In this document: positions 32,491-41,218 of the stretch, in pieces | Numbering within the stretch: the stretch's first letter is position 1 | How the letters are laid out: every line of letters begins with the position of its first letter | Source of the DNA: an uncultured Fibrobacter sp. | Lineage (GTDB): Bacteria; Fibrobacterota; Fibrobacteria; Fibrobacterales; Fibrobacteraceae | DNA length: 53,673 nt | Direction: 5' to 3' | NCBI GenBank assembly: GCA_946413655.1 | Contig: CAMKLO010000018.1 | Coordinates: 1-53,673 of the forward strand | Notes under the pieces: model-generated | What the model saw: the letters and a program-made list of their open reading frames with translations, nothing else | What the model was told of the DNA's origin: nothing | The model's database searches: none | Made by a program: the position numbers and the translations under genes

Positions 32491-34047
32491 CTACTTCACG
32501 CTATACACCGCAAGCGTCTTGCTGTACTCGTAGCCTACAACCAAAAGCGGTTCCCCATTGGGGCTTTTTTCTGCAGGGATAAATAGAATGCCTTCCGGGC
32601 CCCTATCTTTCGGATCCATATAAAAGCCAACAATCTTGGGAGCACTTCCGTTTTCGATTCCTGTAATATCAAATACGGCAACGCCACTTGTGCGTTCCAA
32701 CCCGGCAAATGCATAGCGTTTTTCTCCGACGACACCCGTCGTTACATTTTCCGGTTCGCAGCCTTTATCTTCACTGCGAGCATCCATCTTGACTTTGCCC
32801 TTCTTTGAGTTCCAGTTAAAATAGTCCGGCGCAACCTTAGAAATCGTCTGTTCAAACATGTCGCCGGAATCCCACATCAGATGACCCGTTTCGCCATCGA
32901 AGATGCTAATCGAGCGCGTTCCAAAGGTGTACATGTAAGGGCATTTGCCGTTCGCGGTCTTGTCCGGAACGGTGTTGCAACGTTCCAGATTACTCACAGA
33001 AAGGTTTTTCACGTCTTCGAGCACTTCCCCAACAAACACGCTCGAATCAAGTACTCCCTGCTGCACAAGCATCATCGGAGTCGTCACATCGGTCCAAGCC
33101 TTGTAATCGTTGACCGGAGCGCCTTCGTTCGCTGTCAAGACAAACGTCTTTCCATTCACGGAAAATGCAGAGATTCCATCAGGCTGGCGCAGACCGCGCA
33201 ACGGGTAATTCTTGATTTCAATTTTCTTGTTCTTCTTGATATCAAGTCCGGAACCGGGCACAGAGTGATCCACATAACCGAGGGGGAACACATCTAAAAT
33301 CTTTTTCGATTCGACATCGAACTTGACAAGGGCGTTATTTTCTTGCAGGCTAATCCAAGCCGTCTTGGAATCTGGCGACACCGTAATGTATTCCGGTTCG
33401 AGCGACTGCACAAAACTCTTTACGCCCGTTTTGCGGACTCCCGCCGCCATAAGTTTCAACGTATCAAGTCCATTAAAATCCACAATCGTTTTTTGAGGTT
33501 TAATCCAAGACTTTGCGTCAGGCTTGGACACCGACAAAACGCCAATGCCGCCTTCCGGGTCTTCAGAGAAAGTCTCGTCCGGAGAACCTTCGCATGCTAC
33601 AAGTAAATTCAATCCATCCGGAGTGAACGTAATCATGTCCGGCATATAGCACAGTTCGTGCGAACCAAGGACCTCGAGCTTTTTGTTATAGCGCATCACC
33701 TGCACATGGCCCATTTTCCATTCTGGATTGTTGAGCAGGCTCACCGCCACAAGATCGCCGTGAACCGTAACGCTGGAAGCACCACCCGGCAATTTCATCT
33801 CGCTTAACTTCTTCGGATTCGACGGGTCCGCGATATCGACCACTTCAAGAACGTTTTCGCCACCCACGACAAACAGGACCTTCTTTTCGGGCATGAATGC
33901 CGAAATTTCAGCCGTCGTCATAGGAATCGAGGCCAGCGGCGTCAGCACGTTCCCTTTCTGGAACGGTCCTGCCGGAACATCCGCTTTTTTTGCAAATGAA
34001 AGTCCTGCTCCCAAAAGCAGACTCATAACAAACACTGTTTTCTTCAT
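32491..34047 (-). CDS. Secreted choice-of-anchor-I-like beta-propeller protein
   Basis: I chose the ATG at 34047 (GGGATTGAT upstream), giving a signal peptide MKKTVFVMSLLLGAGLSFA and 518 residues. The repeated pattern (VVDIADPSNPKKLSEM, EPEYITVSPDSKTAWISLQE, LTANEGAPVNDYKAW, KDRGPEGILFIPAEKSP) is that of choice-of-anchor I / alkaline-phosphatase-associated propeller proteins. These are secreted and of unclear function. The longer frame to 34128 overlaps the upstream gene and is not needed. Confidence 0.8.
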   Translation of the reverse strand: MKKTVFVMSLLLGAGLSFAKKADVPAGPFQKGNVLTPLASIPMTTAEISAFMPEKKVLFVVGGENVLEVVDIADPSNPKKLSEMKLPGGASSVTVHGDLVAVSLLNNPEWKMGHVQVMRYNKKLEVLGSHELCYMPDMITFTPDGLNLLVACEGSPDETFSEDPEGGIGVLSVSKPDAKSWIKPQKTIVDFNGLDTLKLMAAGVRKTGVKSFVQSLEPEYITVSPDSKTAWISLQENNALVKFDVESKKILDVFPLGYVDHSVPGSGLDIKKNKKIEIKNYPLRGLRQPDGISAFSVNGKTFVLTANEGAPVNDYKAWTDVTTPMMLVQQGVLDSSVFVGEVLEDVKNLSVSNLERCNTVPDKTANGKCPYMYTFGTRSISIFDGETGHLMWDSGDMFEQTISKVAPDYFNWNSKKGKVKMDARSEDKGCEPENVTTGVVGEKRYAFAGLERTSGVAVFDITGIENGSAPKIVGFYMDPKDRGPEGILFIPAEKSPNGEPLLVVGYEYSKTLAVYSVK

Positions 34048-34066
34048 ATCAATCCCATCCCGTAAT

Positions 34067-34525
34067 TTAGTCAATAATAAGCCACATGATAAGCATGCCA
34101 AGCCCAAAACTTGCCGCCATGGAGGCACCCATCATCATACGGTCAGAATCCTTTTGTTCTTTTTCGGAATTCTCTTTGGTCTTCTGCTTTTCTGCCTGTT
34201 CCTGGCTTGCCTCCATTGCAATTCCAAGAGCTTTGGCGCAAGTTTCATTGTTCTTCTTGAGCGTATTGTAACTCTGTTCCCAGTTTTCGCATTTGGCCTT
34301 CTCGATTTCGAGTTCGGAATGCAGCGACTGCTTTTCTACAGTACAGGCGCTATCGCGAACCGCCATCACGCTATCGCGTACGGCCAGTTCTGCAACGAGT
34401 TCTGCATTCGCGGCGCTTGCAGCGTTAGACTCCGGTTCAGCAGCATTACCCCACCCGGCAAAGGCAAGGACAAGCAAGGCGAACACAGCCCAAGACTTTA
34501 TAAAAGAACAAACAACAGAAACCAT
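34067..34525 (-). CDS. Hypothetical secreted or membrane coiled-coil protein
   Basis: This 152-residue protein has an N-terminal hydrophobic segment (SWAVFALLVLAFAGWGNAAE, likely a signal peptide). A coiled coil covers about residues 35-125 and a C-terminal membrane helix follows (MMMGASMAASFGLGMLIMWL). GAGG lies before the ATG. It is between the PfkB kinase and the propeller gene on the same strand. No family recognised. Confidence 0.6.
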   Translation of the reverse strand: MVSVVCSFIKSWAVFALLVLAFAGWGNAAEPESNAASAANAELVAELAVRDSVMAVRDSACTVEKQSLHSELEIEKAKCENWEQSYNTLKKNNETCAKALGIAMEASQEQAEKQKTKENSEKEQKDSDRMMMGASMAASFGLGMLIMWLIID

Positions 34526-34537
34526 AAAACCTCAATA

Positions 34538-35497
34538 TTACATTTGAGCGTAAATGCGCTGCCAGCCATCTTCGGGAATCTGTGCGCCCATCACCTGGAC
34601 CACCTCGTTCGAGACGATGCTACCAAGGTTGCCCGAACGTTCCATGTCCCAGCCGTTCATGTAGCCGTACAGGAATCCCGACGCCCAGAGGTCGCCTGCC
34701 CCCGTCGTATCAATAGCCTTTGCAGCCCCTGCCGACACGCGGGTGACCACGCCGTCCTTTGCAATCAAGGCACCGCGTTTGCCAATCTTCACGACAGCCA
34801 CCTTCGCTTTTTTTGCCAATACTTCAAGAGCAGCCTCTTCCTTGACACCGGCGTAAGCGAACGCCTCGTCTTCGTTCGCGATGATGATATCAATCATCTT
34901 GTTTTCGAAAAGTTCGTCGAAGAGTTTGCGACAGACTTCCACCACGCCGAACGAGCTAAAATCAAGAGCTGTTTCGACACCGAGACTGCGAGCAAGCGTA
35001 AATGCCTTCTTGAAGCATTCACCATTAAAAGCGCGGTAACCTTCGGCATAAAGGAGCCCCACATCTTCGTAAAGGGCCTGCGTAAAGTCGTCCGAACCGA
35101 GGAAATCCGAAGCTCCCAGGTACGTCCACATCGAGCGCTGGGCATCCGGAGTAACGGCAGAGAACACACAACCCGTCGCGGCACTCGAAAGTCCGACCTT
35201 CGATTCCACACCGTTATTCTTCAGATGTTCCAGGAAAAGCTTGCCAAGTTCGTCATCGCCAATTTTGCTGATAAACGCAGCCTTGCCATGCAAACGGGAA
35301 AGGCCCACCATCGTATTGCAAGTTGAACCGCCCGGAACGCGAATCGGATTGTCAAGAGCTTTCAGAAATTTTTCCATCTGCGGCCAATCAACCATATTCA
35401 TGCCGCCCTTCTGCACACCCTGGGCAGCAATCCATTCGTCACTCACGTTCGCCAAAATATCGACAAGGGCTGCGCCCATACCAAGAACTTTTTTCAT
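34538..35497 (-). CDS. PfkB-family carbohydrate/nucleoside kinase (adenosine-kinase-like)
   Basis: The 319-residue protein has the PfkB N-terminal GMGAALVDILANV, the glycine motif VPGGSTCNTMVGLSRL and the C-terminal ATP and catalytic motif DTTGAGDLWASGFLYG, with the catalytic base Asp. The closest pattern is the adenosine-kinase-like branch common in many bacteria, but fructokinase or ribokinase cannot be excluded. Its ATG overlaps the rhomboid stop (TAATG), which implies translational coupling. Confidence 0.88.
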   Translation of the reverse strand: MKKVLGMGAALVDILANVSDEWIAAQGVQKGGMNMVDWPQMEKFLKALDNPIRVPGGSTCNTMVGLSRLHGKAAFISKIGDDELGKLFLEHLKNNGVESKVGLSSAATGCVFSAVTPDAQRSMWTYLGASDFLGSDDFTQALYEDVGLLYAEGYRAFNGECFKKAFTLARSLGVETALDFSSFGVVEVCRKLFDELFENKMIDIIIANEDEAFAYAGVKEEAALEVLAKKAKVAVVKIGKRGALIAKDGVVTRVSAGAAKAIDTTGAGDLWASGFLYGYMNGWDMERSGNLGSIVSNEVVQVMGAQIPEDGWQRIYAQM

Positions 35498-36378
35498 TAC
35501 ATTCCTCCGCGACGGCGACGCAACTTGTCGCCCGCTCTTAATAAAAATTCACGTTCCGATTCCGTCAAGGACTGGATGCCTTCGCGTTCCACCTTTTTGA
35601 GAATCTCGTCCATGCGTTTCTGTTCATCGACGTAGAATACTTCGCCTTCGAGAACTTCCGGTTCAGACGCATCGTTTTCATCGGAACGCCTGCTCGAAGA
35701 ACGTCCGTTATAATTTTCTGTTTTGCGAGAAAACAAGCGGGACAAGCCCGAAAGCAGCGAGTTATTCGGACTGTTCTGGTAAAGCGCCATGTAAATGAAA
35801 CCGGCGACCACGCCACCCAAATGGGCGAAATGCGCAATCATATCGCCCGAGTTTGCAAAGAAAATATCGAGCGCAATCATCACCCACATCGCATGTTTAA
35901 TTCTCATCGGGATGATAAAGAACATCAGAATCATGCGATCCGGGAAGAACTTGTAATAGGCGACAAAGATTCCCATCAAAGCGCCCGACGCACCGATAAT
36001 CGGGTTATTGGTCAAGCCAAGCAGGCACATTCCAAAACTGAAAAGCGCCGCAAAAATACCACAGAAAAAGTACATCGAAGCAAAATGACGTGTGCCCATC
36101 CACTCTGCGACTTCGGACCCGAACATCCAGAGCATGAGCATGTTGAAGAAGAAATGCATAAAGTCAACATGGATGAACATGTACGTCACGTACCGCCACA
36201 GTTCCAGCGGGACCCTCGGCATAAAAGCACCGAAATAGCTAATGTAATCCGTCAGGCTCCCGTAACCGGCCCCCAGGTTAACTTCTATTCCTCGTCCCAA
36301 AAAAGCGACAACAAAGACGGCAGCGTTTGCAATCAGCAAAATCTGTAAAACTTTAGGCAAATATCTAAACGGTTTCAT
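35497..36378 (-). CDS. Rhomboid-family intramembrane serine protease
   Basis: The 293-residue protein has six membrane helices in the first 215 residues. The rhomboid signatures are HFFFNMLMLWMFG (Asn), GASGALMG (catalytic Ser) and AHLGG (catalytic His). These enzymes cut membrane proteins within the bilayer. A soluble acidic C-terminal tail (about residues 216-293) follows, ending in SLTESEREFLLRAG. AGGAAGG precedes the ATG. It overlaps coaD by 14 bases. Confidence 0.92.
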   Translation of the reverse strand: MKPFRYLPKVLQILLIANAAVFVVAFLGRGIEVNLGAGYGSLTDYISYFGAFMPRVPLELWRYVTYMFIHVDFMHFFFNMLMLWMFGSEVAEWMGTRHFASMYFFCGIFAALFSFGMCLLGLTNNPIIGASGALMGIFVAYYKFFPDRMILMFFIIPMRIKHAMWVMIALDIFFANSGDMIAHFAHLGGVVAGFIYMALYQNSPNNSLLSGLSRLFSRKTENYNGRSSSRRSDENDASEPEVLEGEVFYVDEQKRMDEILKKVEREGIQSLTESEREFLLRAGDKLRRRRGGM

Positions 36379-36952
36379 AAACCTTCCTAAACTCTTTTAA
36401 AAGCTTTGAAATCATGGCTTTCGGCACATACTTCGAGAGAATCGCCTTCTGCTCGGCATCACTTTTGGCGGCACCGCATTTGAGGAGTTCGCGGACAAGG
36501 CTACTGCTCACGGCAAGATGTTCCTGGGCACTGAACAACAACACGGTTTCAACATCATTGCAGAGAACCTTGTTGTTCCAAGCGACCGCCTGTTCGGCAT
36601 CCAGGTCTGCGGCACCGCGGATACCGCGTACCAGGTAACGGGCTCCAGCGTTTTTCATGAAATCGACTGTCAGGCCGCCATGAACAGCAACCGACACATT
36701 CGGAATTCCGGAGACAGCCACCTCCACCATCGCCTTGCGGGTTTCGGCGTCAAACAGGTTTTTCTTGCTTGCGTTCTGGGCCACAAGGACAATCAAAGAA
36801 TCGAAGATGCCCGCAGCACGCTTTACAAGGTCGAAGTGTCCGACCGTAAACGGATCAAAGGAACCTGCAAATACCGCCACACGACGTTCGCCATTCTTCT
36901 CTGAACAAACGTCCTTCACCACCGATTTTTGCATTTTTGATTTCCACACCAT
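36365..36952 (-). CDS. coaD: Phosphopantetheine adenylyltransferase
   Basis: The nucleotidyltransferase motif AGSFDPFTVGHFDLVKRA, then YLVRGIRGAADLDAEQ and the late motif AVSSSLVRELLKCGA, identify CoaD, the fourth step of coenzyme A synthesis. I chose the ATG at 36952 because TAAATT lies seven bases upstream; ATG at 36934 or TTG at 36961 are alternatives. About 25 residues before the motif exceed the usual CoaD start. The middle motif AADLDAEQAVAWNN differs from the common SDFEYE form. Confidence 0.88.
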   Translation of the reverse strand: MVWKSKMQKSVVKDVCSEKNGERRVAVFAGSFDPFTVGHFDLVKRAAGIFDSLIVLVAQNASKKNLFDAETRKAMVEVAVSGIPNVSVAVHGGLTVDFMKNAGARYLVRGIRGAADLDAEQAVAWNNKVLCNDVETVLLFSAQEHLAVSSSLVRELLKCGAAKSDAEQKAILSKYVPKAMISKLLKEFRKVYETV

Positions 36953-36959
36953 GTGATAC

Positions 36960-36965
36960 AATTTA
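36960..36965 (-). promoter_or_regulatory. -10-like box of coaD
   Basis: On the minus strand TAAATT preceded by TTTTTG ends seven bases before the ATG at 36952. Confidence 0.35.
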
Positions 36966-36977
36966 CAAAAATAGTTA

Positions 36978-37050
36978 CTGGTAAGTAGTTACTAGTTACT
37001 AGAGATTGCAATATAGACATCACTAGTAACTAGTAACTTAGAACTCTAAA
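36978..37050. repeat. Perfect AGTTACT inverted-array element
   Basis: AGTTACTAGTTACTAG (36987-37002) and CTAGTAACTAGTAACT (37023-37038) are a perfect 16-base inverted repeat around a 20-base loop. Degenerate units follow on the right (TTAGAACTCTAAACTAG). It lies between rsmD and the coaD promoter. Confidence 0.85.
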
Positions 37051-37064
37051 CTAGCGTTATTCCA

Positions 37065-37607
37065 TTATTTCCTGAAAATTATCAGCGACGATTCGCCGTA
37101 GCGGCGAACTTGCCCTTGGAAATCGTCGTCCTTGGCCCATTCGGGCAATTTGCGGCTCGGAGCCTCGAAAACGGCGACACCGCCAGGATTCAGCCACTCG
37201 ATAAACGGACGCAAATCCGGGTAATCCATGTCCTTGAACGGGGGATCCGCATAAATCAAATCGAAGCCACCGTCTGCGCAAAGCACTTCCTTCTTGAGCG
37301 TCAGTACATTTGTTTCAAAAAGTTTAAGTTTGTCCGCAACGCCCATCGCCTTGTACGAGCGTTCAATCATCCGCGACTGCGAACGTGCAAGTTCCACCGC
37401 CGTAACACTTATGGCGCCACGGCTCACCGCCTCAAGCCCCATGATGCCGCTCCCGGCAAACAAGTCCAACATGCGGAATCCATCGACGCCCTGCAAAATG
37501 TTAAAGAGAGCTTCCCTTGTACGGGAAGCTGTCGGACGTGTTTTCATGGAATCCGGGGACTCGATGTTACGTCCCCGCAAAAAGCCACCAGTTATACGAA
37601 TCGGCAT
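37065..37607 (-). CDS. rsmD: 16S rRNA guanine-966 N2-methyltransferase
   Basis: The 180-residue protein opens with RITGGFLRGRNIESPD and RPTASRTREALFNIL. The SAM-binding LDLFAGSGIMGLEAVSRGA and the catalytic DLIYADPPFKDMDY follow. This is the full RsmD pattern. It methylates 16S rRNA in the small subunit. Its start follows one base after the stop of the PilN/PilO-like gene. Confidence 0.93.
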   Translation of the reverse strand: MPIRITGGFLRGRNIESPDSMKTRPTASRTREALFNILQGVDGFRMLDLFAGSGIMGLEAVSRGAISVTAVELARSQSRMIERSYKAMGVADKLKLFETNVLTLKKEVLCADGGFDLIYADPPFKDMDYPDLRPFIEWLNPGGVAVFEAPSRKLPEWAKDDDFQGQVRRYGESSLIIFRK

Positions 37608-37608
37608 A

Positions 37609-38589
37609 CTAGCGAAGGACGAACATTTCGATGCGCATCGCCGTCTGCGGATTCTTCTTTGCGAACTTGATATCGGTCTTCGGAACTCCTATGCGAAGCG
37701 AAGATTCGGCAAACACGTTAAAGAAGTTCAGCAAATCTGCAAAGTCGGCCGTCGATGTCACGTTGTACGCATAACGTTTATAGACACCGAAATCCTCGAT
37801 AATCGGTTTTTCAAGTCCCTTCAACGTAACCTTGTTCGAAGAAGCCAAAGCCTTGAGCGCCTTGATTTCAGCAGAAACTTCGGCAGCCGGTACAAAGCTG
37901 CGCACAGCGTCGAGACGCACCTGAGGAACGGAGAATTGGCCAAATGCCGCCACTTCGGTCGCGGCCTCGGATGCAATCGGGGACTGGAACGACTTGCTGA
38001 CCGCCTTGAGCCTGTCCATAAGCGTGTGCTGCGAAGATGCCTTTATGGCGACACCGCGAAGATAGTAGTAGTTCGGCGCCTGATAAACGCACTGCGTGAA
38101 TCCGACATCATCCGGGACCGCCGTGTTGAGGAACGACAGGAACTGAGCCAGCGATGTCTTTTGGAACGAAAGCTTTTCGAGTGGCAAGTAGCTGTTGTAG
38201 TCAGTTCGTTTGTTATTAAATAATGCTTGCGGATTGATTTCGCCCACGATGGCGTTCACAGGCATTGCCGCGCGCGCCTTCGCAATGGCATTTTCCTGTT
38301 CTGCGATTTCAGCGGCGGTCGGACCGGCAGAGCCCGTCGCAGCCGAGTTTTTCACTCCAATCAAGTTGAGGTAGGAATCCGGGAACACGCCCTCCAAGAA
38401 CGAAGGTACGCCTTTCAAGCTCAGATAACAGCTAAAGGCAACAACGGCAAACAAAGCCACAAGAACAGCCGTCAAATACCTCTTCTTGTGCTGGCGTTCA
38501 ACATCCACCACATTTGTCACGTGCAAATGCTGCGAGACATTACCGGCGGTAGATTTTTCCGCTACCGCAATAAGGTTCATGTGAATCAT
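37609..38589 (-). CDS. PilN/PilO-like type IV pilus (or T2SS) assembly protein
   Basis: The ATG at 38589 overlaps the pilM-like stop (ATGA) and has GGAGGG upstream. The 327-residue product has a short cytoplasmic start (MNLIAVAEK), one helix (YLTAVLVALFAVVAFSCYLS) and a PilN-like stretch (LPLEKLSFQKTSLAQFLSFL ... YYLRGVAIKASS). The C-terminal part resembles PilO (VYKRYAYNVTSTADFADLLN onward). Normally PilN and PilO are separate, so this may be one protein doing both jobs. Inference from order and fold; similarity is weak. Confidence 0.6.
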   Translation of the reverse strand: MIHMNLIAVAEKSTAGNVSQHLHVTNVVDVERQHKKRYLTAVLVALFAVVAFSCYLSLKGVPSFLEGVFPDSYLNLIGVKNSAATGSAGPTAAEIAEQENAIAKARAAMPVNAIVGEINPQALFNNKRTDYNSYLPLEKLSFQKTSLAQFLSFLNTAVPDDVGFTQCVYQAPNYYYLRGVAIKASSQHTLMDRLKAVSKSFQSPIASEAATEVAAFGQFSVPQVRLDAVRSFVPAAEVSAEIKALKALASSNKVTLKGLEKPIIEDFGVYKRYAYNVTSTADFADLLNFFNVFAESSLRIGVPKTDIKFAKKNPQTAMRIEMFVLR

Positions 38590-39497
38590 ACACCCTCCAC
38601 CAAATTCAGAGCCGCACCAACAGCTCCAACACAGCAAATCATATCACCAGGGTTCACGCTTTCGTCAGACGGAAGCTGCGACAAGGACGTCATGAGAGAA
38701 ACGTTGTAATCACTCAACTTTTCCGTAAGGAGATTGACGAAGTGCTCGTTCGAGGCCATTTCACCACAAAGACGGACATCCGTTACATTCCTAATAGAGT
38801 TTTCGGTTTCGGCAAGCTTCATCTGTTCGACAATTTCATTGGCAAGAATCGGATATGCCGTATCTTCGGTTTTTCCGACCATCGAAAGCGTAGAAACGCA
38901 ACGCAACGCCAAAAGTTCATCGCGACGCATCCACACTAGTGTCACACCAGAGAAGTCAGCCTTCACAATACATACGGCGTCCTTGATCTTTTCACCCACG
39001 TCCATCACGTTCATGAGAGAAAGCACATCGACTTCCATGCTCTTCGGAGAGAGCACACGGGAACGGAAACCCTTGCGCAAAGCATCAACCCACTCCTTGC
39101 GGACTGCCATCACAAGTTCGTTATAACCCAGAGAATCGTCACCGCTCAACGTCTTAGAATCAACGATATAGGCACCGACTTCCGCATTGGTAAACAACTC
39201 GAGATACCAAGTCAAATACTGGTCCTTGCTAGCCACAGCCTCTGGCGGGACATAGACCTTGCGGATAATCGACATCGTCGCAGGCATCGTCACCGAAGTT
39301 GCCTCGATATTTTCAATACTGTTATCATCAATCCATTGTTGGAGCGTGTTTTCGAAAAGGAATATATCGTAAATGGGGTTACACTCCGTCGGAAGGACGG
39401 CGGTTTTAAGAACCAATTTTTCAGATGGATCCACGAGAGCCACCTTCATGGAGGTGTCACTCACTTCAATGCCTAGATATAACTTCTTACCACTCAT
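38586..39497 (-). CDS. pilM: PilM-like actin-fold protein
   Basis: The 303-residue protein starts KLYLGIEVSDTSMKVALVD, the first actin-like phosphate loop of PilM/GspL proteins. It has MEVDVLSLMNVMD in place of the usual D-x-x-A-L-A-L-x-N motif and VRLCGEMASNEHFVNLLTEK near the end. PilM is the cytoplasmic partner that binds the PilN N-terminus. It is directly followed by the PilN/PilO-like gene. Confidence 0.72.
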   Translation of the reverse strand: MSGKKLYLGIEVSDTSMKVALVDPSEKLVLKTAVLPTECNPIYDIFLFENTLQQWIDDNSIENIEATSVTMPATMSIIRKVYVPPEAVASKDQYLTWYLELFTNAEVGAYIVDSKTLSGDDSLGYNELVMAVRKEWVDALRKGFRSRVLSPKSMEVDVLSLMNVMDVGEKIKDAVCIVKADFSGVTLVWMRRDELLALRCVSTLSMVGKTEDTAYPILANEIVEQMKLAETENSIRNVTDVRLCGEMASNEHFVNLLTEKLSDYNVSLMTSLSQLPSDESVNPGDMICCVGAVGAALNLVEGV

Positions 39498-39531
39498 AAA
39501 TAACACTTATGTAAAGTTTTATATCCTAAAA

Positions 39532-40026
39532 CTAATCAAAAATTATGAATTGTAACATCATTTCAAGCTTTTTCTTTCCAATTCCATGCACTTTTTTAAG
39601 GTCTGAAGCCCCCTTAAACAGCCCAAATGTGTTCCTGTGCACAATAATTTTCTCCGCAAGCTTGGGTCCGACCCCTTTCAGGGCACACAAATCTTCGGCA
39701 CTCGCCGTATTGATGTGAAGCGGGAACGAGACTACTTTTTTGGGTTTTCGGGGGAATTTTTCCATCGGGGCTAGGGCCGCAGAGTCACTTACTTTGTCTA
39801 AAGTCAGAACAACACCAGCTCCAGAATCTGCCCTACTATCCACCCCCGCCATCGCAGGCAACAATGCGATTTCAGAAGCAGGCGAAGAAGTATTCGCGAC
39901 TACGATATCATCGCCGACCTCGAACGATTCGATGGACGGGAGCCCCCATGGGAGGTAGCGGAAGAGAAGGCCGATTGTAAAGAGGATTAATGCGAGTTTG
40001 AGGATTCTTTTTTCAGATGCATTCAT
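39532..40026 (-). CDS. ComEA-like helix-hairpin-helix protein
   Basis: The 164-residue protein has an N-terminal membrane helix (LKLALILFTIGLLFRYLP), a low-complexity linker, and a double helix-hairpin-helix domain. That domain reads INTASAEDLCALKGVGPKLA, EKIIVHRNTFGLFKGASDL and KKVHGIGKKKLE. ComEA binds incoming DNA at the membrane in transformation. The nearby pilM-like genes fit, but a competence role is inferred. Confidence 0.83.
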   Translation of the reverse strand: MNASEKRILKLALILFTIGLLFRYLPWGLPSIESFEVGDDIVVANTSSPASEIALLPAMAGVDSRADSGAGVVLTLDKVSDSAALAPMEKFPRKPKKVVSFPLHINTASAEDLCALKGVGPKLAEKIIVHRNTFGLFKGASDLKKVHGIGKKKLEMMLQFIIFD

Positions 40027-40042
40027 ACCTTTTCATAAAGGT

Positions 40043-40759
40043 TCATCTAGATAAAGGATTTAGCAAACGATCTAGCAAAATATTCTCGACGTGGGTTGCG
40101 TCCGAGGGGACATCCACCGAGATGCTCGGGTAAGCGCTCTGGACTATGCGGATGGGACGACGCCCAAGGATTCGCATCTGTTCCAGCGAACGCTCCAGCT
40201 CTACTTTACTCTGTGGAAGCGAGGCAAACTCGTCGCGGGCTTCGCGGGAGTATGCATAAATGCCTTGGTGCTGGAACCAGTGGCTCGCTTCTGTAGGCGG
40301 TATCGATCTTGTAAAGTCGATAGCCTCGCCGTCGCGAACGAGCACTTTCACAACGGTCTTGAGTTCTGCTTCTGCGGGGTCAAGCGGGCATGCCACTGTC
40401 ACCCAGCAGTCGGGGTGTTCCGAAAGGTCTTTAGCGACATCGCGTAGCACTGAAGGTTCTACAAGAGGTTCGTCACCCTGAAGGTTCACGACCAGGTCTA
40501 AGCCCAGCTTTCGGGCCGCCTCAGCCACGCGGTCGGAGCCTGTAGCGCATTCACCCGTCATTACGCAGTCAAAACCAGCCGTCGTGACCACCGCCTCGAT
40601 TGCCGGGGAATCCGTGGCGCAAACGATATGCTCGAAGCAACCGGCAAGCAGCGCCCGTTCCATCGTACGCACAATCATTTCCTTGCCGTTGAGTTTCAGT
40701 AGCGGTTTTCCAGGGAATCTGGACGACCCCATGCGGGCCGGAACAATGCAGCTGACCAT
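40043..40759 (-). CDS. kdsB: 3-deoxy-manno-octulosonate cytidylyltransferase
   Basis: The 238-residue protein has the signature CIVPARMGSSRFPGKPL near the N-terminus, VNLQGDEPLVEPSVL, and HQGIYAYSREARDEFASLP. KdsB activates Kdo with CTP for lipopolysaccharide core synthesis, which supports an outer membrane with LPS. The start is the ATG at 40759; the upstream five codons have no start support. Confidence 0.94.
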   Translation of the reverse strand: MVSCIVPARMGSSRFPGKPLLKLNGKEMIVRTMERALLAGCFEHIVCATDSPAIEAVVTTAGFDCVMTGECATGSDRVAEAARKLGLDLVVNLQGDEPLVEPSVLRDVAKDLSEHPDCWVTVACPLDPAEAELKTVVKVLVRDGEAIDFTRSIPPTEASHWFQHQGIYAYSREARDEFASLPQSKVELERSLEQMRILGRRPIRIVQSAYPSISVDVPSDATHVENILLDRLLNPLSR

Positions 40760-40857
40760 ATTAGAAATTCGCAAAATGGCGCAACAGGGTTTCGCGGAAG
40801 TACGCTAAAACGCCCAAAGCGCAGGGATGCAGTAAAAGCACGCAAAAAATGCGCCGA

Positions 40858-41139
40858 CTACATCACCTTCGGGATGGCGAAGTGGTCGTTTTCGACAGCC
40901 GGAGCGTTCGCGAAAGCCTGTTCGAGCGTAAAGCCCTGCACCGGCACGTCTTCGCGGAGGATGGTAGCGCCGTTTTCGACAGCGGTCATCGGTTCCACGT
41001 TCGAAAGGTCCAAAGCCTTCAATGCTTCGAGATGGTCGAGCATCTTGTCCAAGTGACCCTTGATAGACGGAATATCTTCTTCTGCAATGCTCAGGCGAGA
41101 TAACTTCGCGAGTTTCAAAACTTCTTCACGTTCAAGCAT
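40858..41139 (-). CDS. gatC: Asp/Glu-tRNA amidotransferase subunit C
   Basis: The 93-residue protein reads EEVLKLAKLSRLSIAEED, then DLSNVEPMTAVENGATILRE, the standard GatC pattern. GatC stabilises the GatA-GatB complex that makes Gln-tRNA or Asn-tRNA. GAGG lies before the ATG. gatA and gatB are not next to it within the window. Confidence 0.93.
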   Translation of the reverse strand: MLEREEVLKLAKLSRLSIAEEDIPSIKGHLDKMLDHLEALKALDLSNVEPMTAVENGATILREDVPVQGFTLEQAFANAPAVENDHFAIPKVM

Positions 41140-41178
41140 AAAAACCTCTTTTTTACAGGATGCAAGATAGAAAATTTA

Positions 41179-41213
41179 AGTAGGAAGTAGGAAGTAGACT
41201 GTAGGAAGTTACG
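41179..41213. repeat. AGGAAGT heptamer array
   Basis: AGTAGGAAGTAGGAAGTAGA followed by CTGTAGGAAGT. It shares the TAGAC(A/T)GTAGGAAGT core with 3600-3631. It sits between gatC and the rpn gene. Confidence 0.8.
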
Positions 41214-41218
41214 CTGAT

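Noticed and set aside
33893..35326. 477-codon plus-strand frame across the coiled-coil, propeller and kinase genes
   Set aside because: Antisense to three well-supported genes; no domain and no start signal.
20733..37050. CRISPR array
   Set aside because: The AGTTACT and other tandem units are seven bases with no unique spacers of regular length, and there are no cas genes.
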